The translations under genes were made by a program, and so were the position numbers. Shown here piece after piece: positions 21,384-32,167 of a stretch of 32,167 nucleotides of DNA. The DNA comes from Candidatus Omnitrophota bacterium (GTDB lineage: Bacteria > Omnitrophota > Gorgyraeia > 2-02-FULL-51-18): NCBI GenBank assembly GCA_023247915.1, contig JAHFFN010000017.1, forward strand, positions 1-32,167. Direction: 5' to 3'. Numbering within the stretch: position 1 is the stretch's first letter; every line of letters starts with the position of its first letter. The notes below the pieces were generated by a model. The model was not told the origin of the DNA, ran no database searches, and saw nothing but the letters and a program-made list of their open reading frames with translations.

Positions 21384-22994
21384 TTAGGTTGTTAACGTTA
21401 CTTTTTTCAAATGGATTTGATAGGCGGTCATCAGAAGGGTGTTGGTCAACCAGTAGAGAACCAGACCCGAGGGCATTTTATAAAAAATAAATCCAAAAAT
21501 AATCGGCATCATCGTGGCCATCATTTTTTGCTGGGATTCCATCGCGGGATCCTGGCCTTCCATCTTGACCTGCATTAATTTTTGCTGAATAGCCATCGCC
21601 GCGACCATGATGAGCGGTAACACGTGAATCTCATTGCCGAGAACGGGAAGAGTAAAGGGGAGACCGACCGAATCCGGCGAAGAAAGATCTTTGATCCAAA
21701 AAAGTTTCGCGTTAATCAAAATCACCGATTTGGAAAGCGCGACGTACAACGCGATGAACACCGGCATCTGAAGCAGCATTGGCAAACAGCCGCCGAAAGG
21801 ATTGACCTTGTGCTTTTTGTAAAGCTCCATCATTTCGCGGTTTAATTTTTCGGGATTTTTTTTGTGCTGTTCGCGCAATTTGGTCATTTGAGGCTGAATC
21901 AATTGCATTCGCTTCATAGACATGTAGCCTTGGCGCGTGAGAGGGAAAAGGATGAGATTGATCAGTGCCGTCAATGCGATAATCGCAAGCCCGTAATTGC
22001 GCGTGCCTTTGTGCAACATTTCGAGCGCACCGACCAGTAGCTTGCCGATCATGTCCAGCTTGCCGAAATTGACGATCGGATCCAAGCCTAGCGGCAAGAG
22101 CTCCTCCAGCTCATTAGGGCCTATATAAAGAAGAAATTCCTGCTCCACGGAACCACCGGCAGGCAGTATCGTTTTAGGGGAAACCAACCCCGCGCGGAAA
22201 TGATGTTTGCCGAGTCCTTCGTGCACCGCGGTAAAATTATCCGCGCCCACCGGTTTAAGAATAATAGAAAAATGACGATCCTTAGCGGCAACCCACTCCA
22301 CCGATCCGGCGCTGGTAATTTTTTTATCGAGCTTGGACTCTTTGATGTGACGGATTTCTTCTTTGCCGTCCTTGTGAGAATAAAAATCAGACTCGATGTA
22401 CTGCATGTCGATGGAATTTCTGGGCTCAAAGTTGGGACCGGCATAAAGCACATAATCCAAAGGTTGGGTTTCTTTGGAAATATTCTCAAAACGAATTTTC
22501 AGCGTGGCGGAATAACCTGAAGACGCAAATTCATATTTTTTGGTGATCTTTATCTTTTCGGAGGAGCCTACGAAATTAAAATTTTCCTGCCCGACTTTCT
22601 GGAAATCATAATACGGAACTTGCGAAGCGCCCGAAAGCTCCACCCAAGTAGGCACTACCGGTATTTCTTTGGGGGGCAGAATTTCTAGAAATTGATTTTT
22701 CCCATGCCCGGCGTATTTTAAAAACTCCACGTGATGAATGGAGCCGGTAATTGAGTTAAAAATAAGTCTTAATTTGTCATTCTTGTAAGGAATGTTTCCC
22801 GCGCTTTCCAGAGGACTACGAGGGAAAGCGGTGATCGCGCCTTTGACAGGCAACGCCGAAGAATCCGCTTTGGCTGTCGCCGACACTTTCGGCTTTTCTT
22901 TCATGTAGTCCGGATAAATTTTCTTGAGAACGACCGGATAAAATCCGAGCACTAAGAAAGACAGAGCCAACGCGATCAGTGTTCTTTTTTCCAT
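21384..22994 (-). CDS. yidC: Membrane protein insertase YidC
   Basis: Inserts and folds inner-membrane proteins, alone or with SecYEG. The 536-residue protein has an N-terminal TM (about 5-25), a large periplasmic beta-supersandwich domain (about 60-330) characteristic of Gram-negative YidC, then the conserved core: KGTRNYGLAIIALTALINLI, FPLTRQGYMSMKRMQLIQPQ with the groove arginine, the cytoplasmic hairpin KLREQHKKNPEKLNREMMEL, NPFGGCLPMLLQMPVFIALY, and final TMs (PIIFGFIFYKMPSGLVLYWL). ATG follows the yidD TAG with no spacing. It is the last gene of rpmH-rnpA-yidD-yidC. Confidence 0.97.
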   Translation of the reverse strand: MEKRTLIALALSFLVLGFYPVVLKKIYPDYMKEKPKVSATAKADSSALPVKGAITAFPRSPLESAGNIPYKNDKLRLIFNSITGSIHHVEFLKYAGHGKNQFLEILPPKEIPVVPTWVELSGASQVPYYDFQKVGQENFNFVGSSEKIKITKKYEFASSGYSATLKIRFENISKETQPLDYVLYAGPNFEPRNSIDMQYIESDFYSHKDGKEEIRHIKESKLDKKITSAGSVEWVAAKDRHFSIILKPVGADNFTAVHEGLGKHHFRAGLVSPKTILPAGGSVEQEFLLYIGPNELEELLPLGLDPIVNFGKLDMIGKLLVGALEMLHKGTRNYGLAIIALTALINLILFPLTRQGYMSMKRMQLIQPQMTKLREQHKKNPEKLNREMMELYKKHKVNPFGGCLPMLLQMPVFIALYVALSKSVILINAKLFWIKDLSSPDSVGLPFTLPVLGNEIHVLPLIMVAAMAIQQKLMQVKMEGQDPAMESQQKMMATMMPIIFGFIFYKMPSGLVLYWLTNTLLMTAYQIHLKKVTLTT

Positions 22995-23225
22995 CTAAAC
23001 AGTCTCCAAAGAATGAGGTGGCACCGGATCAAACCCTCCGGCGCAAAAAGGGTGACAACGCGACACGCGTCCCAAAGTCAGTCTTGTCGCTTTAAAAAAG
23101 CTGTGCACGCCAAACGCTTCGGCCGCGTATTCCGAACAGCTCGGAGCAAAACGGCACGCCTGGCCGCCAATCAGCCTGAAAAATCGTGAAACCAAACGAA
23201 TCAAAAAAACCGCTACCGTGGCCAT
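22995..23225 (-). CDS. yidD: Membrane protein insertion efficiency factor YidD
   Basis: A 76-residue protein of the YidD family (formerly DUF37), peripheral to the inner membrane and aiding YidC-dependent insertion. An N-terminal amphipathic helix is followed by the three-cysteine signature CRFAPSCSEYAAEAF and RVSRCHPFCAGGFDPVP. Length is normal. It overlaps rnpA by 13 nt and abuts yidC, the standard order. Confidence 0.96.
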   Translation of the reverse strand: MATVAVFLIRLVSRFFRLIGGQACRFAPSCSEYAAEAFGVHSFFKATRLTLGRVSRCHPFCAGGFDPVPPHSLETV

Positions 23226-23500
23226 GCCAAATTTCCTATTTCTTTTCGCGCGTCTTCCAAGCCCGGACGCACGGGCTTTTTCAAAACACGCAAATAATAA
23301 ACTTTTTTGTCCGGAAAAATCTTCGGCGCGCTTTCAGCTCTCAGTGCCTCACGAATCAAACGCTTCAAACGGTTTCTGTCTTTTGCCAAACGCACCACTT
23401 TTTTGGGAACCGAAATAAAAACACCCGGTTTACCGCCTGAAAGAGGATTGGAAGGGTCGGAGACCTTAAGCGAGAGCCAGTTGCCGAGGGGAGCGCCCAC
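23213..23500 (-). CDS. rnpA: Ribonuclease P protein component, short N-terminus
   Basis: The protein subunit that helps RNase P RNA bind pre-tRNA. The 95-residue frame contains the diagnostic basic helix KDRNRLKRLIREALRAE and the preceding strand PGVFISVPKKVVRLA; usual length is 110-120. The first start codon in frame is GTG at 23500, without a ribosome site, 5 nt after rpmH ends. The frame is open for another 16 codons upstream, within rpmH, and reads KNSPYKTV, which would fit the missing family N-terminus, but has no standard start. The GTG lies inside a 6-bp hairpin CACCGT-TTTAT-ACGGTG (23498-23514). Identity is good on motif and neighbours; the exact start is uncertain. Confidence 0.85.
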   Translation of the reverse strand: MGAPLGNWLSLKVSDPSNPLSGGKPGVFISVPKKVVRLAKDRNRLKRLIREALRAESAPKIFPDKKVYYLRVLKKPVRPGLEDARKEIGNLAWPR

Positions 23501-23504
23501 CGTT

Positions 23505-23642
23505 TTATACGGTGAGTTTTTTTCTGCCTTTTTGACGGCGTCTTCTCAGAGTATTGCGTCCATCTTTGGATCTCATCTTCTTACGAAAGCCATGAGTTCT
23601 TTTTCTTTTAATATTGGATTTATTCGTCAGCGTCTTTTTCAT
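23505..23642 (-). CDS. rpmH: 50S ribosomal protein L34
   Basis: A 45-residue, highly basic protein read from ATG at 23642 to TAA at 23507-23505. It reads [15 protein letters not shown], then [20 protein letters not shown] and [10 protein letters not shown], the standard L34 pattern with GF(R/M)xRM and GRxxLxxRRxKGRxxL. AAGGA about 10 nt upstream serves as ribosome site. It is the first gene of the leftward rpmH-rnpA-yidD-yidC operon beside the origin, with a strong promoter. Confidence 0.97.
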   Translation of the reverse strand: MKKTLTNKSNIKRKRTHGFRKKMRSKDGRNTLRRRRQKGRKKLTV

Positions 23643-23677
23643 GAATCTTTTGTCCTTTTCTATTTGAGAAGTATGTG

Positions 23678-23707
23678 ATTATAACAACGCCTTCGCCTCA
23701 GTGTCAA
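23678..23707 (-). promoter_or_regulatory. Consensus sigma-70-type promoter of rpmH
   Basis: TTGACA (23702-23707) and TATAAT (23678-23683) on the minus strand, both perfect, with an 18-nt spacer. The start near 23671 gives a leader of about 29 nt. It is back to back with the rightward dnaA promoter. Confidence 0.82.
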
Positions 23708-23722
23708 TGTTAAAGATTCCTG

Positions 23723-23751
23723 TTGCGCCGGGGAGTGAAGATTGGTATAAT
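23723..23751 (+). promoter_or_regulatory. Candidate dnaA promoter with extended -10
   Basis: TATAAT (23746-23751) is perfect and preceded by TGG, an extended -10. The -35 TTGCGC (23723-23728) at 17-nt spacing matches only three of six, as tolerated with an extended -10. The start near 23758 gives a dnaA leader of about 155 nt that runs through the DnaA boxes, so DnaA could repress its own gene (inference). Confidence 0.65.
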
Positions 23752-23780
23752 CCCTCTCACGTTTCTATAAATTTGTAGCC

Positions 23781-23920
23781 TGTGGATAGTTTGTTAATAA
23801 ATAAAGCTCTTTTAAATTTAAATCTGTGCATAACCTGTTAAGTCATAACTTATTTAAAATAAATAACTTACAAAAAATAATATAAAAATTAATAGATTAA
23901 ATACTTCAAACTGTGGATAA
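23781..23920. other. oriC: Replication origin, upstream part: DnaA boxes and AT-rich unwinding region
   Basis: DnaA boxes are written here as complements of TTATNCACA: TGTGCATAA (23825-23833, exact), TGTGGATAA (23912-23920, exact) and TGTGGATAG (23781-23789, one mismatch). Between them 23835-23911 is almost entirely A/T, a good unwinding element. Transcription diverges here, dnaA follows, and further boxes lie downstream of dnaA (25265-25330), so the origin appears bipartite around dnaA. One exact box covers the dnaA start codon. Confidence 0.85.
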
Positions 23921-25298
23921 CTATACACAACTCTCCGTTATTGAAATCTGGTCGAAAACCCTAGAAACCCTTGAGAGGGAGCTGAATGCGCATGTCTGTG
24001 AGCGCTGGTTAAAACCTATACAACCTATTGAAATTAAAGAAGATAAGTTCTATCTTGGCGTCCCCGATGAGTTCTTTAAAAACTGGGTGATGGATCATTA
24101 TGGCAGTATGATTCAACTGGCCTTAAAAGAAATTTTGGGCGGCGCGGAATTAGATTTGGTTATTTTGGAAACTATCAAAACGGAAACTCCTGAAGTTTCT
24201 TCGAGCCCAACGTCGGCGCCGACACCCAATCACAATATAGTGCCGGCTTCGTCTTCCACCGGACTTCTTCAAAATCAAGAAGGCAGTCTTAATCCTAAAT
24301 ATACTTTTTCCGCATTTGTCGTGGGGCCTTCCAATCGCTTCGCGCACGCCGCGTCGATGGCTGTGGCCGATTCGCCGGCCAAAGCTTACAATCCACTCTT
24401 TATCTACGGGCCTGTGGGATTAGGCAAGACTCATTTGATGCAAGCTATTGGACAGCAAGTACTTATAAAAAATCCTAGTCTCAAAGTTCTCTACATTACC
24501 AGTGAAAAATTTACCAATCAACTCATCAATGCCATCAAAACCGGCACCACCGCCAAGTTCCGCGAAAAATACCGTAGTGTTGATTGCATCTTGATCGATG
24601 ACATCCAATTTATCGCCGGTAAAGAGGCGACGATGGAAGAATTTTTTCATACCTTCAACACTCTTTATGATTCTCACAAGCAAATCGTGGTCTCAAGCGA
24701 CAAATCTCCCAAAGAAATCTCCAATCTTGAAGAAAGATTGGTTTCCCGTTTTGAGTGGGGCTTGGTCACCGATATCCAACCGCCGGATTTTGAGACACGT
24801 ACCGCGATTTTGCGTAAAAAAGCAGAAAGAGAAAATATTTACATCCCGGATTCGGTGACTTCCTTCATCGCCGACAAAATCAAATCCAATATCCGCGAGC
24901 TCGAAGGCGCTTTGATCCGCGTCGTCGCGTATTCCAAGCTTGTCGGTAAAGAAGTGGATGAATCCGTCGCGTATGACGTGTTAAAAGACTTGATTGTCGA
25001 ATCTCAGAGGAAAATCACGGTGGATTTGATTCAGAGAAAGGTGGCGGAATATTTTGAAATCCGCCCGTCTGACATGTCGGCCAAACGCCGTTCTCAAAAT
25101 GTGGTTTATCCTCGGCATATCGCGATGTATCTTGTAAGAGAATTAACCGGATTGTCGCTGCCGGAAATCGGCGAACAATTTGGCGGACGAGATCACACCA
25201 CTATTCTTCACGCGTGTGATAAGATTAGGAAAGATATTAAGAAAGATCCTAAGACAAAATCGCTTGTGGATAAGCTTGCGTTTGAAATTAAGAAGTAA
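23913..25298 (+). CDS. dnaA: Chromosomal replication initiator protein DnaA
   Basis: An AAA+ initiator that binds DnaA boxes and melts the origin. The 461-residue protein has domain I (VIEIWSKTLETLERELNAHV, 9-28), a Ser/Thr/Pro-rich linker (about 90-125), Walker A GPVGLGKTH (166-174), Walker B CILIDDIQF, sensor and arginine-finger region, and domain IV with the signature FGGRDHTTILHACDKIRKDI. Length is normal. The first possible start is GTG at 23913 (a stop lies five codons upstream in frame), with no Shine-Dalgarno. This GTG is inside an exact DnaA box (23912-23920), so initiator binding would cover the start region. An exact box also lies near the 3' end of the gene (25265-25273). Confidence 0.97.
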   Translation: MDNYTQLSVIEIWSKTLETLERELNAHVCERWLKPIQPIEIKEDKFYLGVPDEFFKNWVMDHYGSMIQLALKEILGGAELDLVILETIKTETPEVSSSPTSAPTPNHNIVPASSSTGLLQNQEGSLNPKYTFSAFVVGPSNRFAHAASMAVADSPAKAYNPLFIYGPVGLGKTHLMQAIGQQVLIKNPSLKVLYITSEKFTNQLINAIKTGTTAKFREKYRSVDCILIDDIQFIAGKEATMEEFFHTFNTLYDSHKQIVVSSDKSPKEISNLEERLVSRFEWGLVTDIQPPDFETRTAILRKKAERENIYIPDSVTSFIADKIKSNIRELEGALIRVVAYSKLVGKEVDESVAYDVLKDLIVESQRKITVDLIQRKVAEYFEIRPSDMSAKRRSQNVVYPRHIAMYLVRELTGLSLPEIGEQFGGRDHTTILHACDKIRKDIKKDPKTKSLVDKLAFEIKK

Positions 25299-25330
25299 TG
25301 ATCTTGTGTATAACCGGACAGTTATCCACA
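25265..25330. other. DnaA-box cluster downstream of dnaA (second part of the origin)
   Basis: Three exact TTATNCACA boxes: TGTGGATAA (25265-25273, inside the end of dnaA), TGTGTATAA (25305-25313) and, on the other strand, TTATCCACA (25322-25330). A weaker AGTGGATAA lies at 25445-25453, overlapping the dnaN ribosome-site region. The dnaA-dnaN gap is AT-rich. Confidence 0.8.
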
Positions 25331-25388
25331 GTTTGCAGTATCTGTAACATTAAATTTTAAAGTAAGTTACGGCTAATTAACAGAAAAC

Positions 25389-25417
25389 TTGGTACTACTA
25401 CTAATTCTGATTATCTT
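25389..25417 (+). promoter_or_regulatory. Possible dnaN promoter
   Basis: TTGGTA (25389-25394), 17 nt, TATCTT (25412-25417); each hexamer matches at four of six positions. The position in the 156-bp dnaA-dnaN gap is suitable, but in such AT-rich DNA matches of this quality are common. Confidence 0.35.
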
Positions 25418-25454
25418 TTAAGATTATTAAAATACTAAAAGCGGAGTGGATAAC

Positions 25455-26564
25455 ATGAAAATCATCACCTCAAAAGATAGTTTGTTAAAAGGAATTCAAG
25501 TGGTTCAAAATGCGGTAAGTAGTAAAAGTACTTTACCGATTTTGTCTCATATTTTATTTGAAGCGAAGAAAAATGAAATAAGACTAACTGCGACAGATCT
25601 TGAAATTGGGGTGTCGATTAAAATAGACGGGGAAGTGGCTGAAGAAGGCGCGATCACCGTGCCGGCGAGAAAATTTTCTGAAATTGTAAAAGAGTTGCCT
25701 AGTCAGGAGCCGATTCATATTTCGATTAAAAAAGGACAATCAATTAATATTGAAGCGGGAAAAAGTTATTTTAAGTTAATGGGTTTATTAAAAGATGATT
25801 TTCCTCAACTTCCCGAATTTCCATCTCACAGTAAATCATCCGATATTATTAAAATTCCTCAAAAAACTTTAAAAACCATGATTCAACTTACTTCTTTCGC
25901 GATGAGTCATGATGAAACGCGTTATGTGTTGAATGGAATTTTATTTTCTTTTAAAGATAAAGCATTGAAGATGGTGGCAACAGATGGACGTCGTTTGGCA
26001 TTGATTGAAAAAGCACTTCCGGAATTAGGAAGTGTAAAAAAAGATGTGATTGTGCCAATGAAAACTATTCAAGAACTCAATCGTAATTTAATCGAAGAAG
26101 GGGATGTTTTATTTTGTTTTAAAGAAAATCAACTTCAAATTAATTTAAATCCAATTACCATTACTTCTCGTCTTATCGAGGGAGAATATCCAAATTATGA
26201 ACAAGTTATTCCTAAAAAAGTAAAAGAAGAATTAAAAATAAACACTCAGGATTTTTTACAGGCGACGCGACGCGCGAATATTTTAACCAATCAAGAATCG
26301 CAGTCAGTAAAAATTAATATCATTAAAGACCGGATGATTATCACCAAAAATACGCCGGAACTTGGTGAAGTGCGTGAAGAAATTGAAGTGGATTATAAAG
26401 GTGGGGAGCTTGCGATCGGGTTTAATCCTAATTTTCTCATTGATGTTTTAAAAAATATCAGCGGGGAAGATGTGAAGTTTGGTTTTATTGATCCGGAAAA
26501 GCCGGCTGTGATTAAAAGTGGCGACGATTATACATACATTGTTCTGCCGATGCAGGTGAATTAA
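25455..26564 (+). CDS. dnaN: DNA polymerase III beta subunit (sliding clamp)
   Basis: The processivity clamp, a dimeric ring of three similar domains per chain. From ATG 25455 it has 369 residues: domain 1 (MKIITSKDSLLKGIQVVQNA, PILSHILFEAKKNEIRLTAT), domain 2 (MIQLTSFAMSHDETRYVLNG, VATDGRRLALIEK) and domain 3 (LNPITITSRLIEGEYPNYEQ, GFNPNFLIDVLKNI, ending YTYIVLPMQVN, the usual VMPMR-like end). GGAG 8 nt upstream supports this ATG over an in-frame GTG at 25446. Codon use is much more A/T-rich than in gyrB and gyrA next to it. Confidence 0.97.
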   Translation: MKIITSKDSLLKGIQVVQNAVSSKSTLPILSHILFEAKKNEIRLTATDLEIGVSIKIDGEVAEEGAITVPARKFSEIVKELPSQEPIHISIKKGQSINIEAGKSYFKLMGLLKDDFPQLPEFPSHSKSSDIIKIPQKTLKTMIQLTSFAMSHDETRYVLNGILFSFKDKALKMVATDGRRLALIEKALPELGSVKKDVIVPMKTIQELNRNLIEEGDVLFCFKENQLQINLNPITITSRLIEGEYPNYEQVIPKKVKEELKINTQDFLQATRRANILTNQESQSVKINIIKDRMIITKNTPELGEVREEIEVDYKGGELAIGFNPNFLIDVLKNISGEDVKFGFIDPEKPAVIKSGDDYTYIVLPMQVN

Positions 26565-26575
26565 AGGATTTTTTA

Positions 26576-29418
<2,843 letters not shown>

Positions 29419-29419
29419 A

Positions 29420-31921
29420 ATGGCCGAAGGCAAACCTCTTACCGGTAGTCTCTATACCCGCAACGAAAAAGTGGTGAACGTCTCCATTGAGTCGGAGATG
29501 AAGGCATCGTATTTGAATTATGCGATGAGCGTCATCGTCGGCCGTGCATTGCCGGATGTGCGTGATGGACTGAAGCCCGTGCATCGCCGCATTTTATTCG
29601 CGATGAAAGAATTGGGTTTGGATCATTCCAAGTCTTATAAAAAGAGCGCGCGTATCGTCGGTGAAGTGCTTGGTAAGTACCATCCTCATGGCGACACTGC
29701 CGTGTATGACACGATGGTTCGCATGGTTCAGGATTTTTCTTTGCGTTACCCGCTTGTCGATGGTCAGGGAAACTTTGGTTCAGTCGACGGAGATTCCGCA
29801 GCTGCCATGCGTTATACCGAAGCGCGCTTGGCTGGTATCGCCGATGAAATCTTAAGCGACATCGATAAAAACACCGTTCCTTTTGCGCCCAACTTCGACG
29901 ACACGCTCGAAGAACCGACGCTTTTGCCCGCGACGCTTCCCAATCTTTTGTGCAATGGTTCCAGCGGTATTGCCGTCGGTATGGCTACCAATATTCCTCC
30001 GCATAATTTAAATGAAGTGTCGGATGCGATTGTGGCTCAGCTCGACAATCCCGAAGTTTCTATTAAAGACCTGACCAAACTTATCAAAGGGCCTGACTTT
30101 CCGACGGGCGCTACGATTTGTGGGACTGAAGGCATTAAGTCCGCTTATGAAACAGGCCGTGGGCTTCTCAAGATTCGCGCCAAGGCCAGCATTGAGGAAC
30201 TCAAAGCCAATCGTCAGTGCATTGTGATTCATGAGATTCCTTATCAGGTTAATAAATCTAATTTAATTCAATCCATCGCGGATCTGGTGAATGACAAAAA
30301 GATCGAAGGCATTTCCGACGTGCGCGATGAGTCGGATAAAGACGGCATGCGTTTGGTGATTGATTTGAAGCGTGACGCCAACCCGCAAGTGGTGCTCAAT
30401 CAGCTTTACAAGCACACGCAGATGCAAACGACATTCGGTATTATTTTCCTGGCCTTGGTCGATGGCAGTCCGCGCGTATTGAATTTAAAAGAAATCATCA
30501 CCGAGTACATCAAGCATCGCAAAGTCATCATCATTCGCCGCACCCAATTTGATCTGGATAAAGCCAAAGCTCGCGCGCATATCGTCGAGGGCTTGATCAA
30601 AGCGGTCGACATTTTAGACAAAGTCATTAAGACGATTCGCAAATCCAAAACACCCGCCGAAGCCAAGGGCGCCTTGATCGAGGATTATGATTTTTCCGAC
30701 AAGCAGGCGCAAGCGATTTTGGAAATGCAGCTTCAAAAGCTCACCGGTCTTGAAATCAACAAACTCCAAGAAGAATTCAAAGAACTTTTAAAGAAAATCG
30801 AATATTTCGAATCGATTTTAAAATCCGAGAAAAAAGTCCTCGAGATTATTAAAGAAGAATTGTTGAAGCTGAAAGAAAAATACGGCGACGAACGCCGCAC
30901 CGAGATTTCGCGCTCGATGGATACGGAGCTGGCTGTTGAAGACTTGATCGCTGATGAAGATGTGGTGGTCACGATCAGCCATCAGGGTTATGTGAAACGT
31001 TTGCCGGTCACGACTTATCGCAAACAAAAGCGCGGGGGAGTGGGCGTTGGTTCAGGCGGCGTCGAAGAAGATTTTATCGAACATTTGTTTATCGCGTCGA
31101 CGCATGACAACTTGCTTCTGTTTACAAGTAAGGGCAAAGCATTTGTGATTAAGGTGCATGAGATCCCCAACGCGAGCCGTATCGCCAAGGGCAAATTCAT
31201 GGCCAACTTTGTGTCGCTGGCGCAAGGTGAAAAAATTACGTCCTACATTCCTGTGCGCGAATTTAAAGAAGGTCATTATCTGGTCATGGCCACGCGCACC
31301 GGTCAGATTAAAAAGTGCGAACTCACTGATTTTGAAAATACCCGTAAGAGCGGCATCATCGCGATTGGACTCGATCCTAAGGACGAACTCATCGAAGCCG
31401 AAATGACGGATGGCAAACAAGAGATCTTTATTGCCACTCGCAAAGGCAAGGCGATCCGTTTCCCCGAGACGCTGGTGCGTTCGATGGGTCGCGCGGCCGG
31501 TGGTGTTCGCGGCATTACATTGGATCCCAAAGACCATGTAATCGGTATGGAAGTCGTAAACAAAAAAGCGACACTTCTCTCCGTCACCGAAAAAGGTTTT
31601 GGCAAGCGTTCCGAGATCGAAGAATATCGCGTCACCTCGCGCGGCGGTAAAGGGGTTACCAATATTAAGGTCACCGACAAAAACGGCGAAGTCGTTGGAC
31701 TCCGCTGCGTCACCGACAAAGATGACTTGATGATTATGACTCAAGCTGGTATGGTGGTGCGCTGTTCGGTGAAGGATATCCGCGAAACCGGCCGTGTCGC
31801 TCAAGGGGTGCGTCTCATCAACCTCAAAAAAGACAACGACAAAGTCGTCACCATCGCCAAAGTCGAGCCGGAAGACGAAGTCGAGTCCGCCGAGAGCCCT
31901 GAAAAACCCGAAAAGAAGTAA
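29420..31921 (+). CDS. gyrA: DNA gyrase subunit A
   Basis: The DNA breakage-reunion subunit. The 833-residue protein has [20 protein letters not shown] (31-50), the quinolone-resistance region [18 protein letters not shown], the catalytic tyrosine Y132 in AMRYTEARL, the coiled-coil arm (about 365-480) and the C-terminal beta-pinwheel with a GyrA box (KQKRGGVGV) and repeated I-x-x-(T/V)-x-x-G blades. The residue equivalent to E. coli Ser83 is Thr93 and that equivalent to Asp87 is Asp97. The chain ends in an acidic Glu/Pro/Lys tail ([11 protein letters not shown]). It is the last protein gene of the rightward dnaA-dnaN-DUF721-gyrB-gyrA block; tRNA-Glu follows 11 nt later. Confidence 0.98.
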   Translation: MAEGKPLTGSLYTRNEKVVNVSIESEMKASYLNYAMSVIVGRALPDVRDGLKPVHRRILFAMKELGLDHSKSYKKSARIVGEVLGKYHPHGDTAVYDTMVRMVQDFSLRYPLVDGQGNFGSVDGDSAAAMRYTEARLAGIADEILSDIDKNTVPFAPNFDDTLEEPTLLPATLPNLLCNGSSGIAVGMATNIPPHNLNEVSDAIVAQLDNPEVSIKDLTKLIKGPDFPTGATICGTEGIKSAYETGRGLLKIRAKASIEELKANRQCIVIHEIPYQVNKSNLIQSIADLVNDKKIEGISDVRDESDKDGMRLVIDLKRDANPQVVLNQLYKHTQMQTTFGIIFLALVDGSPRVLNLKEIITEYIKHRKVIIIRRTQFDLDKAKARAHIVEGLIKAVDILDKVIKTIRKSKTPAEAKGALIEDYDFSDKQAQAILEMQLQKLTGLEINKLQEEFKELLKKIEYFESILKSEKKVLEIIKEELLKLKEKYGDERRTEISRSMDTELAVEDLIADEDVVVTISHQGYVKRLPVTTYRKQKRGGVGVGSGGVEEDFIEHLFIASTHDNLLLFTSKGKAFVIKVHEIPNASRIAKGKFMANFVSLAQGEKITSYIPVREFKEGHYLVMATRTGQIKKCELTDFENTRKSGIIAIGLDPKDELIEAEMTDGKQEIFIATRKGKAIRFPETLVRSMGRAAGGVRGITLDPKDHVIGMEVVNKKATLLSVTEKGFGKRSEIEEYRVTSRGGKGVTNIKVTDKNGEVVGLRCVTDKDDLMIMTQAGMVVRCSVKDIRETGRVAQGVRLINLKKDNDKVVTIAKVEPEDEVESAESPEKPEKK

Positions 31922-31932
31922 GCCAAATTTTT

Positions 31933-32007
31933 GACCCCATCGTCTAGCCTGGCCTAGGACATCACCCTTTCACGGTGATGACGCGGGTTCGAATCCCGCT
32001 GGGGTCG
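31933..32007 (+). tRNA. tRNA-Glu (anticodon TTC)
   Basis: A 75-nt cloverleaf: acceptor GACCCCA/TGGGGTC, D-arm with CGTCTAGCCTGGCCTAGGACA, anticodon stem TCACC/GGTGA with loop CTTTCAC giving TTC, T-arm GCGGG-TTCGAAT-CCCGC, discriminator G. CCA is not encoded. It lies just after gyrA, on the same strand. Confidence 0.96.
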
Positions 32008-32167
32008 TTGTATTGTAGTACCGAACCGAGTGCTACAAGCGGGGGCGTCGGAGTTCACGGCGCCCTCGCGCACCCTCGCTACCAACTTGCTACCCTGACT
32101 ACGGAAAAACTCCTCCACCGTTGATTCATCCGTATCTTTAATAAAAACAATCACTTCCAGCGAATTT
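32008..32167 (+). other. Sequence downstream of tRNA-Glu, hairpin-rich, to the window edge
   Basis: A hairpin of 9 bp with one G-T pair (TTGTAGTAC at 32013-32021 with GTGCTACAA at 32030-32038, 8-nt loop) starts 6 nt after the tRNA. A second possible pairing is GGGGGCG with CGCCCTC (about 32041-32075). No T-run follows either. The minus strand is open from the right edge to 31954, but the last part crosses the tRNA, so I do not call it a gene. Whether this is another tRNA-linked foldback element cannot be told because its far end lies outside the window. Confidence 0.5.

Noticed and set aside
22725-22740. A second parS at CTCCACGTGATG inside yidC
   Set aside because: It contains CACGTG but the flanks are not palindromic and do not match GTTTC/GAAAC.
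25446-25454. dnaN start at GTG 25446
   Set aside because: The ATG at 25455 has GGAG at good spacing and gives the standard MKI N-terminus; the GTG would place the ribosome site inside the gene.
31052-31804. A 250-codon open frame on the minus strand opposite gyrA
   Set aside because: It mirrors the GyrA pinwheel coding sequence; biased codon use in gyrA opens the opposite frame.
31954-32154. A 66-codon minus-strand frame ending across tRNA-Glu
   Set aside because: The last third is the antisense of the tRNA (the familiar RDSNPR-type artefact). The first part could belong to a gene outside the window, but there is no evidence for it.

Overview
This window is the chromosomal replication-origin region of a Gram-negative-type (diderm) bacterium. 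The left 23.6 kb is transcribed leftward and the right 8.3 kb rightward, diverging at 23.64-23.91 kb. At that point there are opposed promoters for rpmH and dnaA, an AT-rich stretch and several DnaA boxes. Two things suggest a diderm: YidC has a large periplasmic domain, and there is a TolC/adaptor/RND export operon. The long GyrB, the PheT without its tRNA-binding OB domain and the ThrS without a TGS domain fit an uncultured lineage such as Omnitrophota or another PVC-related or Elusimicrobia-like group. That placement is inference only; nothing here is diagnostic.

Layout, left to right. (1) 1-4.1 kb: tolC-family gene, membrane fusion protein and RND permease, read leftward from a near-consensus promoter; the permease has an in-frame TAA after residue 344. 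(2) 4.15-5.3 kb: rarA, broken by an in-frame TAA and lacking its C-terminus. (3) 5.3-5.73 kb: no convincing gene, but a 102-nt foldback. (4) 5.7-13.5 kb: a secreted coiled-coil protein, a SemiSWEET-like protein, pheT, pheS, rplT, rpmI, infC (AUU start) and thrS. (5) 13.6-14.46 kb: tRNA-Val, tRNA-Leu and tRNA-Cys, each followed on its 3' side by a foldback element; two of these elements are bounded by copies of the tRNA 3' end that begin at the same T-loop position. (6) 14.5-17.6 kb: ndk-yicC-gmk-coaC-coaB. (7) 17.7-21.3 kb: parB, parA, a parS palindrome and mnmG. (8) 21.4-23.6 kb: yidC, yidD, rnpA, rpmH. (9) 23.6-31.9 kb: oriC, dnaA, dnaN, a DUF721/DciA-like gene, gyrB, gyrA, then tRNA-Glu.

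The genes around the origin form the familiar set for initiation (DnaA, DnaN, DciA-like), topology (GyrAB), segregation (ParAB-parS), tRNA modification (MnmG) and membrane insertion (YidC/YidD with rpmH-rnpA). The most unusual material is the family of tRNA-3'-end foldback elements, the two conserved genes interrupted by single in-frame TAA codons, and the unexplained 102-nt foldback next to broken rarA.
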